Source: Jaltomata sinuosa
Lineage: Eukaryota; Streptophyta; Magnoliopsida; Solanales; Solanaceae
Assembly (NCBI GenBank): GCA_003996215.1
Contig: QJPP01005196.1
Location: forward strand, 19,057-83,056
Reading direction: 5' to 3'
Length of the DNA stretch: 64,000 nucleotides
Part shown: positions 46,114 through 58,081 of the stretch, piece after piece
Position numbering within the stretch: the first letter of the stretch is position 1
Layout of the letters: each line of letters starts with the position of its first letter
The notes under the pieces: model-generated
Databases searched by the model: none
Seen by the model: the letters and a program-made list of their open reading frames with translations, nothing else
Told to the model about the DNA's origin: nothing
Made by a program: the position numbers and the translations under genes

Positions 46114-48601
46114 TGTCACACCCCTTTTACGCACGACGCGAAGGGTTTTTCCAATTGAAGTGACGATATTGAATATGGATTATTTTTATTTACAGAGTCG
46201 CCACTTGGAATTGAGTTATGGTGTTCCAAGTCACCTTTTTGAATCCCTAATCAAAAGGAAATGACTCTTATTTTTGGTCTGCGAAAACAGAAGACCGAGT
46301 ACGGAATTCTGTTGGCCCAAGGGAAGGTATGAGGCACCCTTGAGTCCCGTGGTTCTAGCACAGTCGCTTTTATCAACTTATACTTGACTTAAATTAATCT
46401 TGGATATTTATAAATATGCCTATGGTATGCTTTGATAATGTTAAACTTTTATGGGTCTTGGCTAAGATGCAAGGTTGCGACCTCAGCTTCGACATACGCC
46501 GATCAAGACACACGAATGCAACCTCGACTTGCGTATCGCACCTAAAGATTGAGTCTAATCGCTTAGTTGAACCCAAGATTTATTATTTTTTAAGAGGGTT
46601 TGGGTCAAGACACAAAGTTGCGACCTTGTCATTTTTCTTTACATGTCCTTATCCAAGACGCAGAGTTGCGATCTCGGTTAAGATGATATATTATTTGCGC
46701 TCTCGTTAGAGCTTATTGTTTGAAGCAATTGTTCTGCTAAATTAGGACAACTATTTTATCCCTTTTCACTCTTTTCCTTCAATTTTTGCTATGAGTTTTG
46801 AAATAATTCGCAACTCGTCTCGCTCCCTTACAATTGGTTTTTCCTCTCTTTTCTTTTATCAATTGCGACGGGTCTCGAACAAATTCGCAACCCATCTCGC
46901 TTTACCTCGCATTAGTAGTATTAAATTACTCGATCCTCAAATATATGATCTAGGACTTACAAAATCTATAATACGAAAGAACGAATTAATATGATAATTG
47001 TTATGACACACCAAAAATAAGATATTAACATTTTTTGATACTACGAATTATATAAAAATACTAAAAAAATGTACAGAAAGTAAAGCATGCACACTATTTA
47101 TTACTAACGTAAAAGAGTGTTTAAAATTTAGTAAAGACCAACTAAGCTCCTTTTTTTCTTTTCAATTTCACAAATTGATTTCTCATTGTATCACTATTAT
47201 CTTTCAACTTTACATGCCTATTTTCAGTTTTCATTATCCGAAATTAGAATAGCAAGTACTCAGGAAAGACAATTAAACAAAACAAATGATTGCATTAACA
47301 AATCCCTTAACTTCAAATAAATAAAGTAACGCAACATGATTAATTGAAATCCCATTTTTCTAAATATTCTATGGCGTATTCGGTTGTGATAATCAATCCA
47401 AGGTATATCATTCTCCTTTATCAAACACAAATCCTAATTCATTTTATTTATATCCACTGCCTCATTTAATCTCACCCAACAATTCTTTTAACTTAACACC
47501 CTAAGACACACTTATTCTCTATAATTCATTGACATTAACTTTAAACAGTAAACAAATATGAAACACTTTTTTGTACAAATAATCCGTTGATGTAGCAAGC
47601 ACTCACAAATAAAAACAACGCGAGAGTTGTAACAATATTAAAACGATAAAGAAAGAGATGAACCTCACGTAAATAATCGACTTTACAGACCAAATAATAC
47701 ATGAAATCATCTATCTAACTTTGTTCATGCTTCGATTCACAATAAAATTACAAAAATAAATAGAAAGGACAATAGTAAAAACCTGTATGACGAACTAAGT
47801 TGAATATAGTAGTTAGAGCGTTGTCACCGGAAACTCAAAACGAGGACTCCAAAATTCTGAACTCCAATTCACGAATCCTTGAGAAAAGCTCTCTTTTTTT
47901 CTATCTTCCCTTTTGAACTCTCTAATTTTTCTCTCCGTGTTGCTCTTTTTTCTCTAGCGTTTGTTTTCTGTTCTCTCTCAGTTTCTGCTTTTTTTTTTGC
48001 TTCTTCTTTTCGTGTTTTTCTGATCCCTCCCCCCTCTTTTCTTTGCGTGTGTATGGGTGTATATATAGTACTAGTGTGTATGTGTGTGTGCATGTGTATG
48101 TGTGTGTGCCGTGTAGTGTGCTGTGCTGTGTGTGTGTAGATTAGTGGGGAGAGTGGAGTGAAGTGAGGGTAGTGGGGATTAGGGGGTTGGGCAGTGGGTT
48201 TAGGATTTTCTCTCTTTTTTTTTTTTTTGTTTGTTTGTAACAAATAAATAAAAAATAAATAAAATATAATGATAAAAATATTAACTAATTATTTTGAATT
48301 AATAAAAATATAGAAAAAATTAAATAGCTAGACTAAATAAAATATATCTAAAAAGATACTAAAATTACTAACTTATTTATAAAAAATTTAAGTTAAAAGA
48401 AAACATATTTTTTTGAAAATTTTCTTATTATTCGAAAAGTAAAATAACAAAGTTTATCCTAAAATATGACTCTATCTTTTTGAAAATATTTTTCACCATT
48501 TTAAAATAAAATCTACTAAAAAAATAAAGAATAGACTTAAAAATAAATAAAAATAAAAAATAAGTTAAAACTCGGGAAGGGTCAAAAATCACGTGTCTAC
48601 A
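46114..48601. mobile_element. LTR-like element (2488 bp) inserted in the tandem array
   Basis: Begins TGTCACACCCC and ends CACGTGTCTACA (TG...CA), flanked by ATTAT (46109-46113) and ATTGT (48602-48606), a 5-bp duplication with one mismatch. It interrupts one unit of the surrounding tandem array. No ORF of note: a solo LTR or a coding-free element. It includes a (TG)n microsatellite near 48075-48140. Confidence 0.7.
48075..48140. repeat. (TG)n-rich microsatellite
   Basis: Imperfect TG/TGTATG repeats. The long open stretches over this region on both strands are low-complexity artefacts. Confidence 0.85.
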
Positions 48602-48755
48602 ATTGTAAGATTAACTACTTTAGGCTCGTGGTTATGGGTTAGCCACTTAAGGCTCATATCATAGGTTAACCACTTTAGGCTCATGATTATAAGATTAGCA
48701 ACGTTAGGTTCATGTTCATGGATTAGTAACTTTAGGCTCATGATTATAAGTTTTA
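48602..48755. repeat. Right part of the ~28-bp tandem array
   Basis: About five further units of CTTTAGGCTCATGATTATAAGA with the same alternating TTAGGTTCATGTTCATGGATTA variant as the left part. Confidence 0.85.
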
Positions 48756-49896
48756 CCATTCATTAGTACCATTCTAGATTCATGAAAGATACTATCATTC
48801 TTCCATAGTTCATAAGTTAAGAATTTTTATGACATTTTGAGGCTTATGGAACAATAAAGCTGTTGATTCGAATATTATTGATATATGACACGACCTTTAT
48901 ACTGTTATTCTATTAGTAGCGCTTCTCTCATTTTAGCATGGTTCATAGACTGAGAGTTCATATCATCATATCAAAAGTATAGTCAAGAGAGTTTATAGAT
49001 TCATATCATGTGTCATGGAACATACATTCTTGAAAAGAGTTCACCATTGAGGATTCATGAGGATTAGAAGATTCATAAGTTTCATATTCTTTTGGGGTCA
49101 TCAAGAAAATCACAAAGACATGGTACTTAGCATAAGGGTTATATGATATTATAAGAATTCATAAGGTCATATACAAGCTTCATAAAATCACATAGACTAG
49201 GGATTTACATAATGATAGGAAACATGAGTAAAGATTTTATGAAGTTTTCATAAGGATTCAAAAGGGTTTTTGAGTCATGAGGGTTTTACTCTAACCTTAA
49301 TTTTTTTCATGAGAAAAAAATTCGAACACAGATAATGAAATTAGTAGGAATATCATGATATATATAGTATAGACTTACATACCTTGAGAGATGAAAGAAC
49401 TTTAGAGAGGAGCTTGAGGGATTCCTTGGCTTGAGTTCTAGAGCGTTCTTGAAACTCTTCTGTGAGTTGAGGCGAGAGGAGTAGAATGTAGGAATATTAT
49501 TCTAAGTATTTATACTCATAGGGAGGAGTTTTAAGTTGTGGTAAGGGTTAAATAATAGGGTAGGATGAAAATACCCTTAACATAACAAAGAGAAAAGAAA
49601 AAAATTCAGTCGAAATGGCCTTGGGGTGCCACCCTACCCAATGCCTTGCAGGGATATGGGCAGGGAACCACGTTGGGTATAGCCCCAACATACTAACTTT
49701 TTACTTCTTTGAAGTTTAGGCAGTGGGGAGGCATGGTGGTAATAGCCCCGGCCTGCTAACTCGCCCAGAATTTCATCTGCATTCTAAAACTTATTTTGAT
49801 TGATTTCTAATCGATCCTTGAATCAAATAACCTGATTTTAAGCTCTAAAATGCGTACAAGATGACTTAAATATGCTTTGAGACATGAGGTGTTATA

Positions 49897-50336
49897 ATAT
49901 CTCCCCTTTGAGATCATTCTTCCTCGAATGAAGGTCATGGCTAGAAGGAAAACATATGAACTAAACTGAACATACTTCTTTTGGACTATCTTTCAACAAA
50001 CTGAAACTTATTCATATAAGGAGCTTCCTTAACATAAAGATTTTCATAACAAGCCTTGAAAAGAACATATGAGCATGAGTTATGAATGCAACAGACTAGC
50101 ATAGACAAGACATAAGACATGAGTTCATAGAATCAGAGGTATAGAGAAAGATCATTACCTTAAACATCTTCTCCTTGAGAAGCGAACAAGTGAGAATATC
50201 TAGCTTTGATGTTTTCTAAAAGTGTTGACAGAGTTTCCTTCATAACAGGATTAGCCCATGGTGTGAAACAATTATTAGCTAGCCAGGAATACTATCATGA
50301 GCCTCACAGAATATAGAATATAATGACCTATTTTTT
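49897..50336 (-). mobile_element. Retroelement internal remnant next to the LTR
   Basis: Directly follows the purine tract and includes TTCCTCGAATGAAGG (reverse: CCTTCATTCGAGGAA), the style of the untranslated region between pol and the 3' LTR of Gypsy elements. No ORF survives. Confidence 0.35.
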
Positions 50337-50743
50337 CGTTATTAAAAGATACCTCGTTATGAGTATAGATTACGGAAACTTTAAAAAATATGATCTTGAA
50401 TTAATATGGATGACACAATATTTTTTTTTGGAATTTGGAACTTTTGGATTGGGCTGATAGCATTCCACTATAGCAAGAATTTTCTTGCTATAGCAGCATT
50501 GCGGTAGTAGCTGGCAGGCTGTTATAGTGGGATGACGGGACCAAAAACCAGAGAATAATTTTTATATTCTCTTTTCTCCTCTTCAGTTGTAAAAAAGACG
50601 AGGCTTGTTCTAAAAAACCCTCCTAGGGTTACCTTATGGCCTTGGAGCAATGAAAAGGAGAGATTTCCTGTTAATAGGGTAAAACCCATGGGTTTTTCGC
50701 TGACTTCACGCTAAAATTTATCTTCACAGAGTCAAAATTTGCG

Positions 50744-50829
50744 TTTATACCTCCGTAGTAGCTGCTTGGCATCCAGGTATGCTAGGTTTATACCTCCGTA
50801 GTAGCTGCTTGGCATCCAGGTATGCTAGG
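50744..50829. repeat. Perfect 43-bp tandem duplication
   Basis: Two identical adjacent copies (50744-50786, 50787-50829) starting TTTATACCTCCGTAGTAGC. Perfect identity implies a very recent event or an assembly artefact. Confidence 0.95.
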
Positions 50830-51609
50830 TTTAATTGAGTAGTTTAGACCTGAGTTAGAAAGCATGAGCATGACGTAGATTGATTAAAAATTACATGCTT
50901 AGGCCTTTGGGTATGACATTTGGATGGATAAAACAGATGAAAACCCGATTAATTGGGTGGGAAAGGGCTGTTATGTCATGATATTAAAATTGTTCATGAA
51001 GTTATGTGTTTATATTATTATTGTTCGTCCTTGCATGACTAATAAAAAGGGGTAGTACCCAAAATTTGGGCTAAAACAATATAAATACTTTTTCTTGAAG
51101 GGTGATTAGTGTTGGTAGATTCTGAAGAATCTATGGTGGTAACCAGAGGAATGGGGAACTACTTATGTTCCAATTATAGGATGAACAGTTGGGGGTGGGA
51201 TATGTCCCACGTACATGTTCAAGTTGTAGGTGATGGTTTAATTAGAGTAAAAATCTAATTTATGTTATGTGTACATGATAACTATTCCTTAGTATTGCTT
51301 GTACAATGTATGTTCAAGAAAAGTGAATGACTATTTGATATCCTAAGTGTTAATCACATGCAATGATTGTTTAATTGAAAGCTTATTGATTTTTGTAAGT
51401 GTTGTTTCTATTACATTGTGGTTGTGATTGTTTTGATATCTGTCATTATTGTGGAAGATACTGATATTTGGACATCTCCACGAGATTATTTGATATAAGG
51501 TTGGCAGACACTTGATGTCTGAGATTTGGTATATGGACAAGAGCTTATCCTCTGCAGGTCATAGCTAGTGGGCGACCATAAGACCCTTAGCATGTGTGTA
51601 CATGTAATT

Positions 51610-52190
51610 GGTGAGTGTGATAGTTCCTTGAGTGAACTGGGAATTATGTGTTTTCTTAATCATATTGGTTCCTTGAGTTAAACCGGGCTTCACTGTTTAT
51701 TTGATATATATGTTGATTCCTTGAGTTGAACCGAGTTTAACTGTTTACTTGATATACATGGCAGTTTCTTGATTTGACCGGGCTTAACTGCTTATTTGAT
51801 ATATATGTTGGTTCCTTGAGTTGAACCGGGCTTAACTGTTTACTTGATATACTTGTTAATTTTTTGAGTTGAACCGAGCTTAACTATTTATTTGATATAC
51901 ATGTTGCTTCCTTGAGTTGAATCTAGCTTAACTATTTACTTGATATACATATTGGTTCTTTGAGTTAAACCAGGCTTAACTATTTATTTAATATCCATGT
52001 TGGTTCCTTGAGTTGAACTGGGTTTAACTATTTTCTTGATATACATGTTGGTTCCTTGAGTTAAACCATGATTAATTGTTTACTTGATATATATGTTAGT
52101 TCCTTGATTGAATCGGGCTTAACTGTTTACTTGATATACTTGTTGGTTTCTTGAGTTAGACCAAACTTAACAGTTTACCTAGTTAGGTGC
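51610..52190. repeat. ~48-bp minisatellite, about 12 units
   Basis: Units contain GTTCCTTGAGTTGAACCGGG then CTTAACTGTTTACTTGATAT; TTCCTTGAGTT-type landmarks recur near 51623, 51668, 51716, 51763, 51811, 51857, 51907, 51955, 52003, 52051, 52099 and 52145. Confidence 0.92.
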
Positions 52191-54217
52191 TTAGTTGCTA
52201 AGCATGGTCTCTTTAGGTAAACTGAAATGCATGTAAATTGTCATAGTTGTTGTCTTAGGGATCCTTGAATAATCCGGGCTAATTATAGGTTGTGACTAAA
52301 CTCGAAGTTGTCTATTATTGGTGTAACTGAGACATGAATTATATAACTATTGAGTCAAGATTATTGACTTAGAATCATATTGGAAGGGGCATGTTGACTG
52401 GAGCCGCTGTCTATGTTAGCTTGGTAGAAGGGTCTGCAAGATTAAGTGTTATGAACGTGAGATAGGGTTAACCAGAAATGTTCATGTTGGCATTTATGAT
52501 ATGGGTATACTCGATGGTCTAGCGGTAATTATATTTTGGGCCAGAAAGGTGGGGTGTCATTGTCTTATTATTGTGGCGTATAAACTTAGGTTAATATTGA
52601 GATGCTAGGGTGTCAGTGTGTGACTGGGTTAGTGAAACAAGGCTAAGTATTTTGGTAAGTGCCTAGTCGGCAGAATGTCAAGAATAAGGAACCTTGGGTG
52701 TTGAATACATAGAATTCACTGGTATTCATATAATAAGGTCCGACATAATAATGTGATGGCTACTTGGTGACTAGGGTGGAACGTAATAACAAGGAAGGTC
52801 TCACTTTTTCAATGACAAGGCTGGTAATATCTTTAGATGTTAAGGAATTATTTAATAAAATACCTCTAGCTAATAACTCTTAAGTTGTGTGTTTCCTTCT
52901 GGATATTTATGTGATGTTTATGTGATTGATTCAGATCGATCGATGATACTTACCAATATGTATTATTTATACAGATAATACTCTTGCTATACTCTTTTTA
53001 GGATATAGTCTGATTGGAGAATTCAGTAGACGTTTCAGGCTTGATGCGGTAAAGATCTCGGGCAGTTTCTGTTATTGTTCCTATAATGGAAGCTGTGTCT
53101 TAATTTTATAATTTCTCTTAGTAGGTCTTGTATCTGTAGACTAATTCCTTGGAAAAGGTTTCAGTTATATTTAAAAGTTGTAAACTGATTGTAATTTTTA
53201 AAAGCATTTTTATGATTTCTTATTGACTTTCACGTATTTTAAATGGGTGGTAAGGGTTCTCCTATCTAGGTGGATAAGAGTAGGTACCCACATGATCTCC
53301 CAGTACAAGAGCAAATATTAAGTAGAGTCCTACGGATTAGTATGTTGATGTCCACATCTAATCTTCGGGGATCTATGAGGCATTCTAGGAAATTATTTCA
53401 CTTTTTTTCTCCTTTTGTGTGGTCTCTATGATTTCTTGTATTAGTTGAGTCCATTTGGTATCTCCAGATTTTAATTGGTATCTCAGCGAGGTAAATAAAT
53501 ACCGTTTGACTCTGGCTGAAATGACACAAGCAAGGAAAGTTCAAATCGGGAAGGTTCCAATTGGTATCTAGTCATAAAAGCTATGTAAATACATGGATAA
53601 TCGACTAACACTCATCCATGAGGCGACTAAAGAATAACTAAAAGGCCTTTGTTAGTAATGAAACTTGAGATGGGTGCTTATGTGTATTAGTATTGCTTGA
53701 ATAACTGCAAATATGTGAAATATGATTATTTGAGTTACTAAGGAATTTGTGGTTAGTGAAAGGTCATAACTTGGTTATGTGTTGATGGTTAAAAGAATTA
53801 TTTGCTATGTGATTTAACTGAGAATTATGTGCTAAATATTGAGCATGAACCTATTATTGGTAAAATGGTAAGTTGATAACCATGGCTTATGACTGTGGAA
53901 AACTTTGGTTTCAGGACAATCAAAATTTGGTTAAGGACAATGAGGGAAAGGGCTATCATTAGATAATAGCGGGATTTGTTATTATGAAAAGATTTTTGGT
54001 GTGATTCATAATGAGTTTTAAATAATGTGTTGCTAAGTTCTTATTTATGCATTTCTGAATTGGGTCCTGAGATTATGTTAAAATCCATAATGCAATTTCA
54101 TGTGTTAAAATTGAAAATAAGAAAGGGGAATGAGGCAATTTTGCAGGACATGATAAATTTCTGGGCTGCTGCTGTTGGGGCCGCCATAGTGGTACTGACC
54201 TGCTATGACGATCCTGC

Positions 54218-57200
54218 TGTCATGCCCCAAACTCGAGGGGTGCAACCGGCACCTGATGCCAAAACTTAGGCCTGATCTAATCCTGCTGAACCACTTTTCA
54301 ATAGCTCATAGCATCCACATGCAATCAAGAAAATAAGCAAGTATATTTCGGCTTAAAAATAAGCCCTCGGTCGATGAGGCCTCTGTCAACAGCTCTAGAA
54401 AGAAAATAGCTACTCCCAACAGTTAATATAAAGCAATAAATAAAAGCATACAAGTTCTATTTGGTCCGTCAAGGCCACTATTAAATCTAGAAAAGCATAA
54501 ATGCTATGTAATATAAGCTAGGCCAACAACCGCTAAATCATCAACAAGGACCAACTGGCCAACAACGGAGCTATACAACCCAACAGACTAGTCTGCAAGC
54601 CTCTATGAATAGAATACTTGGCGGGATAATGCCCCGTCCTACCCAAAAGCTATACACAGTAACACAAGCAATCCTCTGATATTCTGACGACTCTGGGAAG
54701 AAAAGAAGTCGACCAATCTGTGGAAACTTAGTTATGCTACTCAACAGGTCTGTCTGATCGCTGCTCAGGACCTAGAGGCATGAATGCGATGCCTCCAAGC
54801 AATGGGGATTCAGTACAAAATAATATACCAAGTATGTAAGGCACTTGAAAGCTGAAATAAGGGCTAGTGTCATAAACATTATAAGTAATCAACTAAGAGA
54901 GTCAAAGATAATCTTAGCGTACTTACCTGCTCCTGAATCTATAAATAGCTGAGACTGACATCATAAGTATTGTAAATACTCCAATAGGGAGTCAGAGGTT
55001 AGCCAAATCGTACTTAACTATTCTCAACATAAATCTTACAAACCATAACTAACTGAGTAATACGCTTCTCGAATTGAGCTAACTAATATCATCAATAATA
55101 AAGAACTCGAGGAAGAAGATCAATAATCCTCATAATACAGCCTAACTACTCCTGACACAAATTATTCAGTAATAATCAAACAATAACCTAACCGGCCCCC
55201 ATAAGCACGATAGGTATAAACAATAATCAAGACCACCTACCCGGGCCCCCATAAGCCCGAAAGGTGCCAATTCAGTCTATATACCTCTGTTGGTAGTCCC
55301 CTAGCCCTGTAGGCAGTCATTATGTCTCAATAGCCCCTCATTCACTCTATACATAGCCCCGAAGGCAATTATTATATCTCAGTAGCCCATTAGGCACTTT
55401 GTATATTATAATAGCCTATAAGCATCCTATTGCTCTCCTCAACATCAACATTGCCCCATAGGAATCACATAGTCCTCTTAGGCAAAAATATAGCCCTGTA
55501 GGGTCAACATGTTGCCCATTTAGGCAATCAAGTATCCCGTAGTAAGCAGGCTTCACTATAACCTCGTAGGTAACCATAATAGCCGTTGGCTTAATATTAG
55601 CCCCGAAGGCAACTCTTTGTCCCGTAAGCCTCAATATAGCCCTTTTAGGCAAATATTATAGCCCGTGATTAAACATGCTTCATTGTAGCCCCTAAGGCAA
55701 TTGAAATAGCCCGTAGGCTTTACCATAGCCCCGTAGGCAATGAAAATAGCCTGTAGGCTTTAAATTATCTCAATAGCCCCTTAGGCAACATACATATTTC
55801 CCCTAAGGCACCAATCATATCTCTATAGATAACTATAATAGCTCTGAGGGCAACAACAAACAATTAAATGGCCCAAAGACAAGCAATATGATTATAAGTG
55901 ACCTATATGAATAATCTCTAAGTCGTATATAAGCTCGGGGTCGCTATTAATAAAATATGCATCCCACGAGGGATGAATATATCAAGTCAATTAGCCAACC
56001 AAGTCACATAAGGCTACGAGTAATTCGGCTACAACAATTAGCTTTGTTGTTCTATAAGCTTTAGGAAAACTTATCGAAATAAGGGACTAGCCCTAGCACA
56101 CCTTTTTCGTCAACTTCTAGCGGAATAACGTGAATTCAGAATTTATATGAATGACTCTACGGTGGCACACTAGACTCAAAGTCTATAGAAGTTATAATCA
56201 ATCACATTTCTTACATGCTGAGCATCATCTACACCTCAAATATCGTTCTCAACTAGACTCAAAGAACTATACGATAAGAGTTCAACTTAGACAAATCCCT
56301 TCCCCCAAGGGTTACATATATACCAAACTTTAGATCTCGTGCAAGGTAATCACGCCAATGCACATAGACACAAAGGCAACCACATGTAGCCCGCAGGTAA
56401 ATAGTAAAGCCACAACATATGCTACAAGTGACCATACAAGTAATCTAAGTCGTGTCTAGCACGAAGTCGCCATATATAGAGTAAGAATCCCAAAAAGGGA
56501 TAAATTTACCTACTTTGGCAGCCAACACAATCAACCACTACGGCTTTAAATATCTCATCTATAATATACTATCTATAGATTCTACGATCTTCAGTAGCCA
56601 ATGCTATTTCATAGAAGGCAAACCGACAAGTGAACATAGCCCAAAGAAACACAAACGGGCATATACTATATGTGACCTGTAAGCAAGTCCAAGACACGTC
56701 TAGAGATCTATCTCTAATGAAGGAAAAGGGATCTGGAAAGTATGTAGTAATCTACTCAAATAGCCAACATGGAGAACTATGGTTACAAGTCATTTATCGA
56801 TAGTAAGCTAGCCTTATCACGCTATGAGCGATAAAGGAACATGCCAAGAAGAAAGATGGCCTAAACAAACCTTTCAATTGAATCCCCAAAGGTGTTGATA
56901 TAAATCTCTACCAAAACAACAACTAATATCAACAAGACGAAGCTATCAGTACCTTACAAGAGCGACGAGCTCCCGAGATAATCTAACAAGGTATACTTCA
57001 CACCATTTAACCTTAAAATGGTCGTACGCGGCTCTAAAAGAAGCGCACCAATCCACCAATCCATTCAACACCCTAACACCAATGATATATAACAATGATA
57101 ACCCAACTTAATAAGAAAAAGGGCTACCCAGAGCCACGATATCCAAAATACCACTGCGTGGCTAAAAAATCTATAAAAACAATCCTAGAACATGGGATTA

Positions 57201-58081
57201 TGAAGGAAGGTCATGGGAGGGAGATTATCTTAATAAAAACTTCAAATTCCAAACTAAAAAACTGTTAGAAGGACCCACCACCACTACTATATCAGAGCTA
57301 TGTCAAAACACAACTTTATAAGAATTTTGGTCCTACCAGATTTTGCCAGATAGTCTATGGTAAAAGGCCATAACTTTCTATACAGCTATTGTATAGACAA
57401 ACAATTTGATATTATGGAAACTAGACTCAAAGATATTTAATTTGATATAAAATAGGCCCTCTAACTCTTAATAGATTGGGAGATATGCTCGCCCCAAGTC
57501 ATCCTATCAATAAGATTACCTATGTAGTTACTACTCCTGACTTAACCCAAAACTGATACTCCAAATATGAGTTCATGCCGAAGAATAACTCTAAAAGAAG
57601 TATACAACAACATTCTAAACCAAAAGCTCTACTAATAGTTCTTCCATAGCATGATAAAATTGAAACCTCTAATATCAAGGGATCATGCCAAGAAAAGAAA
57701 GAAGAAGCTTTTACATACCTTTATGCTCACTTTTCAAAGCTACCCCAAACTCTGTCTACCTTTTTACCTTGACCAAAACTTATAATTTACTATAATATGG
57801 AATCCGCATTATACAAGAATTGAGAAAATAATGGAGAAATCATCAGGCTTAGCGCGGTGTTTACAGTTCCTGAATAACAATCTAATAACTAGATGCTAAA
57901 AATTGTATGTTGACTTAATCTGCTAACCCCTTTTTCAAGATGAAGGAGCATAAGTATATGTATATAGAGGGAGTAAAGAAACACCATGTTACTGCAACAT
58001 TTCTCCAGATGCAAAAAAGACTATTGAGATTCCAAAGTAATTGATAAAATAGTGTATAAAGTAGGACTAGTGGTGGTGGAG
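54218..58081 (-). mobile_element. Second Gypsy LTR-type region
   Basis: Starts TGTCATGCCCC on the + strand, an LTR terminus style. About 57330-57510 matches the region 61015-61180 of the next LTR (GCCATAACTTTC...GGAAACTAGACTC, CTCTAACTCTT). No coding sequence. Where it ends before 58081 could not be fixed. Confidence 0.5.
55180..55860. repeat. TAGCCCCGTAGGCAAT-type short tandem/dispersed repeats
   Basis: Some twenty irregular units of (A)TAGCCC(C)GTAGGC(A/T) with 15-25-bp spacers. All open frames here are repeat artefacts. Confidence 0.85.

Larger units (their letters stand above)
45107..49896 (-). mobile_element. Gypsy-type LTR (about 2.3 kb without its insertion), antisense
   Basis: Starts TGTGCCCCGAGCC on the + strand and ends near GAGGTGTTATA, immediately followed by ATATCTCCCCTTT, which on the - strand is a purine-rich tract AAAGGGGAGA as expected just before a 3' LTR. 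No coding sequence. It contains an array of short repeats split by a second LTR-like element (46114-48601). Exact ends are tentative because the terminal CA appears mutated. Confidence 0.5.
50337..54217. mobile_element. Non-coding LTR-retrotransposon-type DNA
   Basis: Nearly 4 kb with no gene, containing a 43-bp duplication, a ~48-bp tandem array and LTR-like text near 53240-53310 (CTAGGTGGATAAGAGTAGGTAC). TTGGTATCTCAGCG near 53477 resembles a degenerate tRNA-Met primer site (TGGTATCAGAGC). Family and boundaries are unresolved. Confidence 0.35.

Noticed and set aside
47869..48243. 124-codon Lys/Thr/His-rich ORF and its antisense partner
   Set aside because: Low-complexity and (TG)n microsatellite translation.
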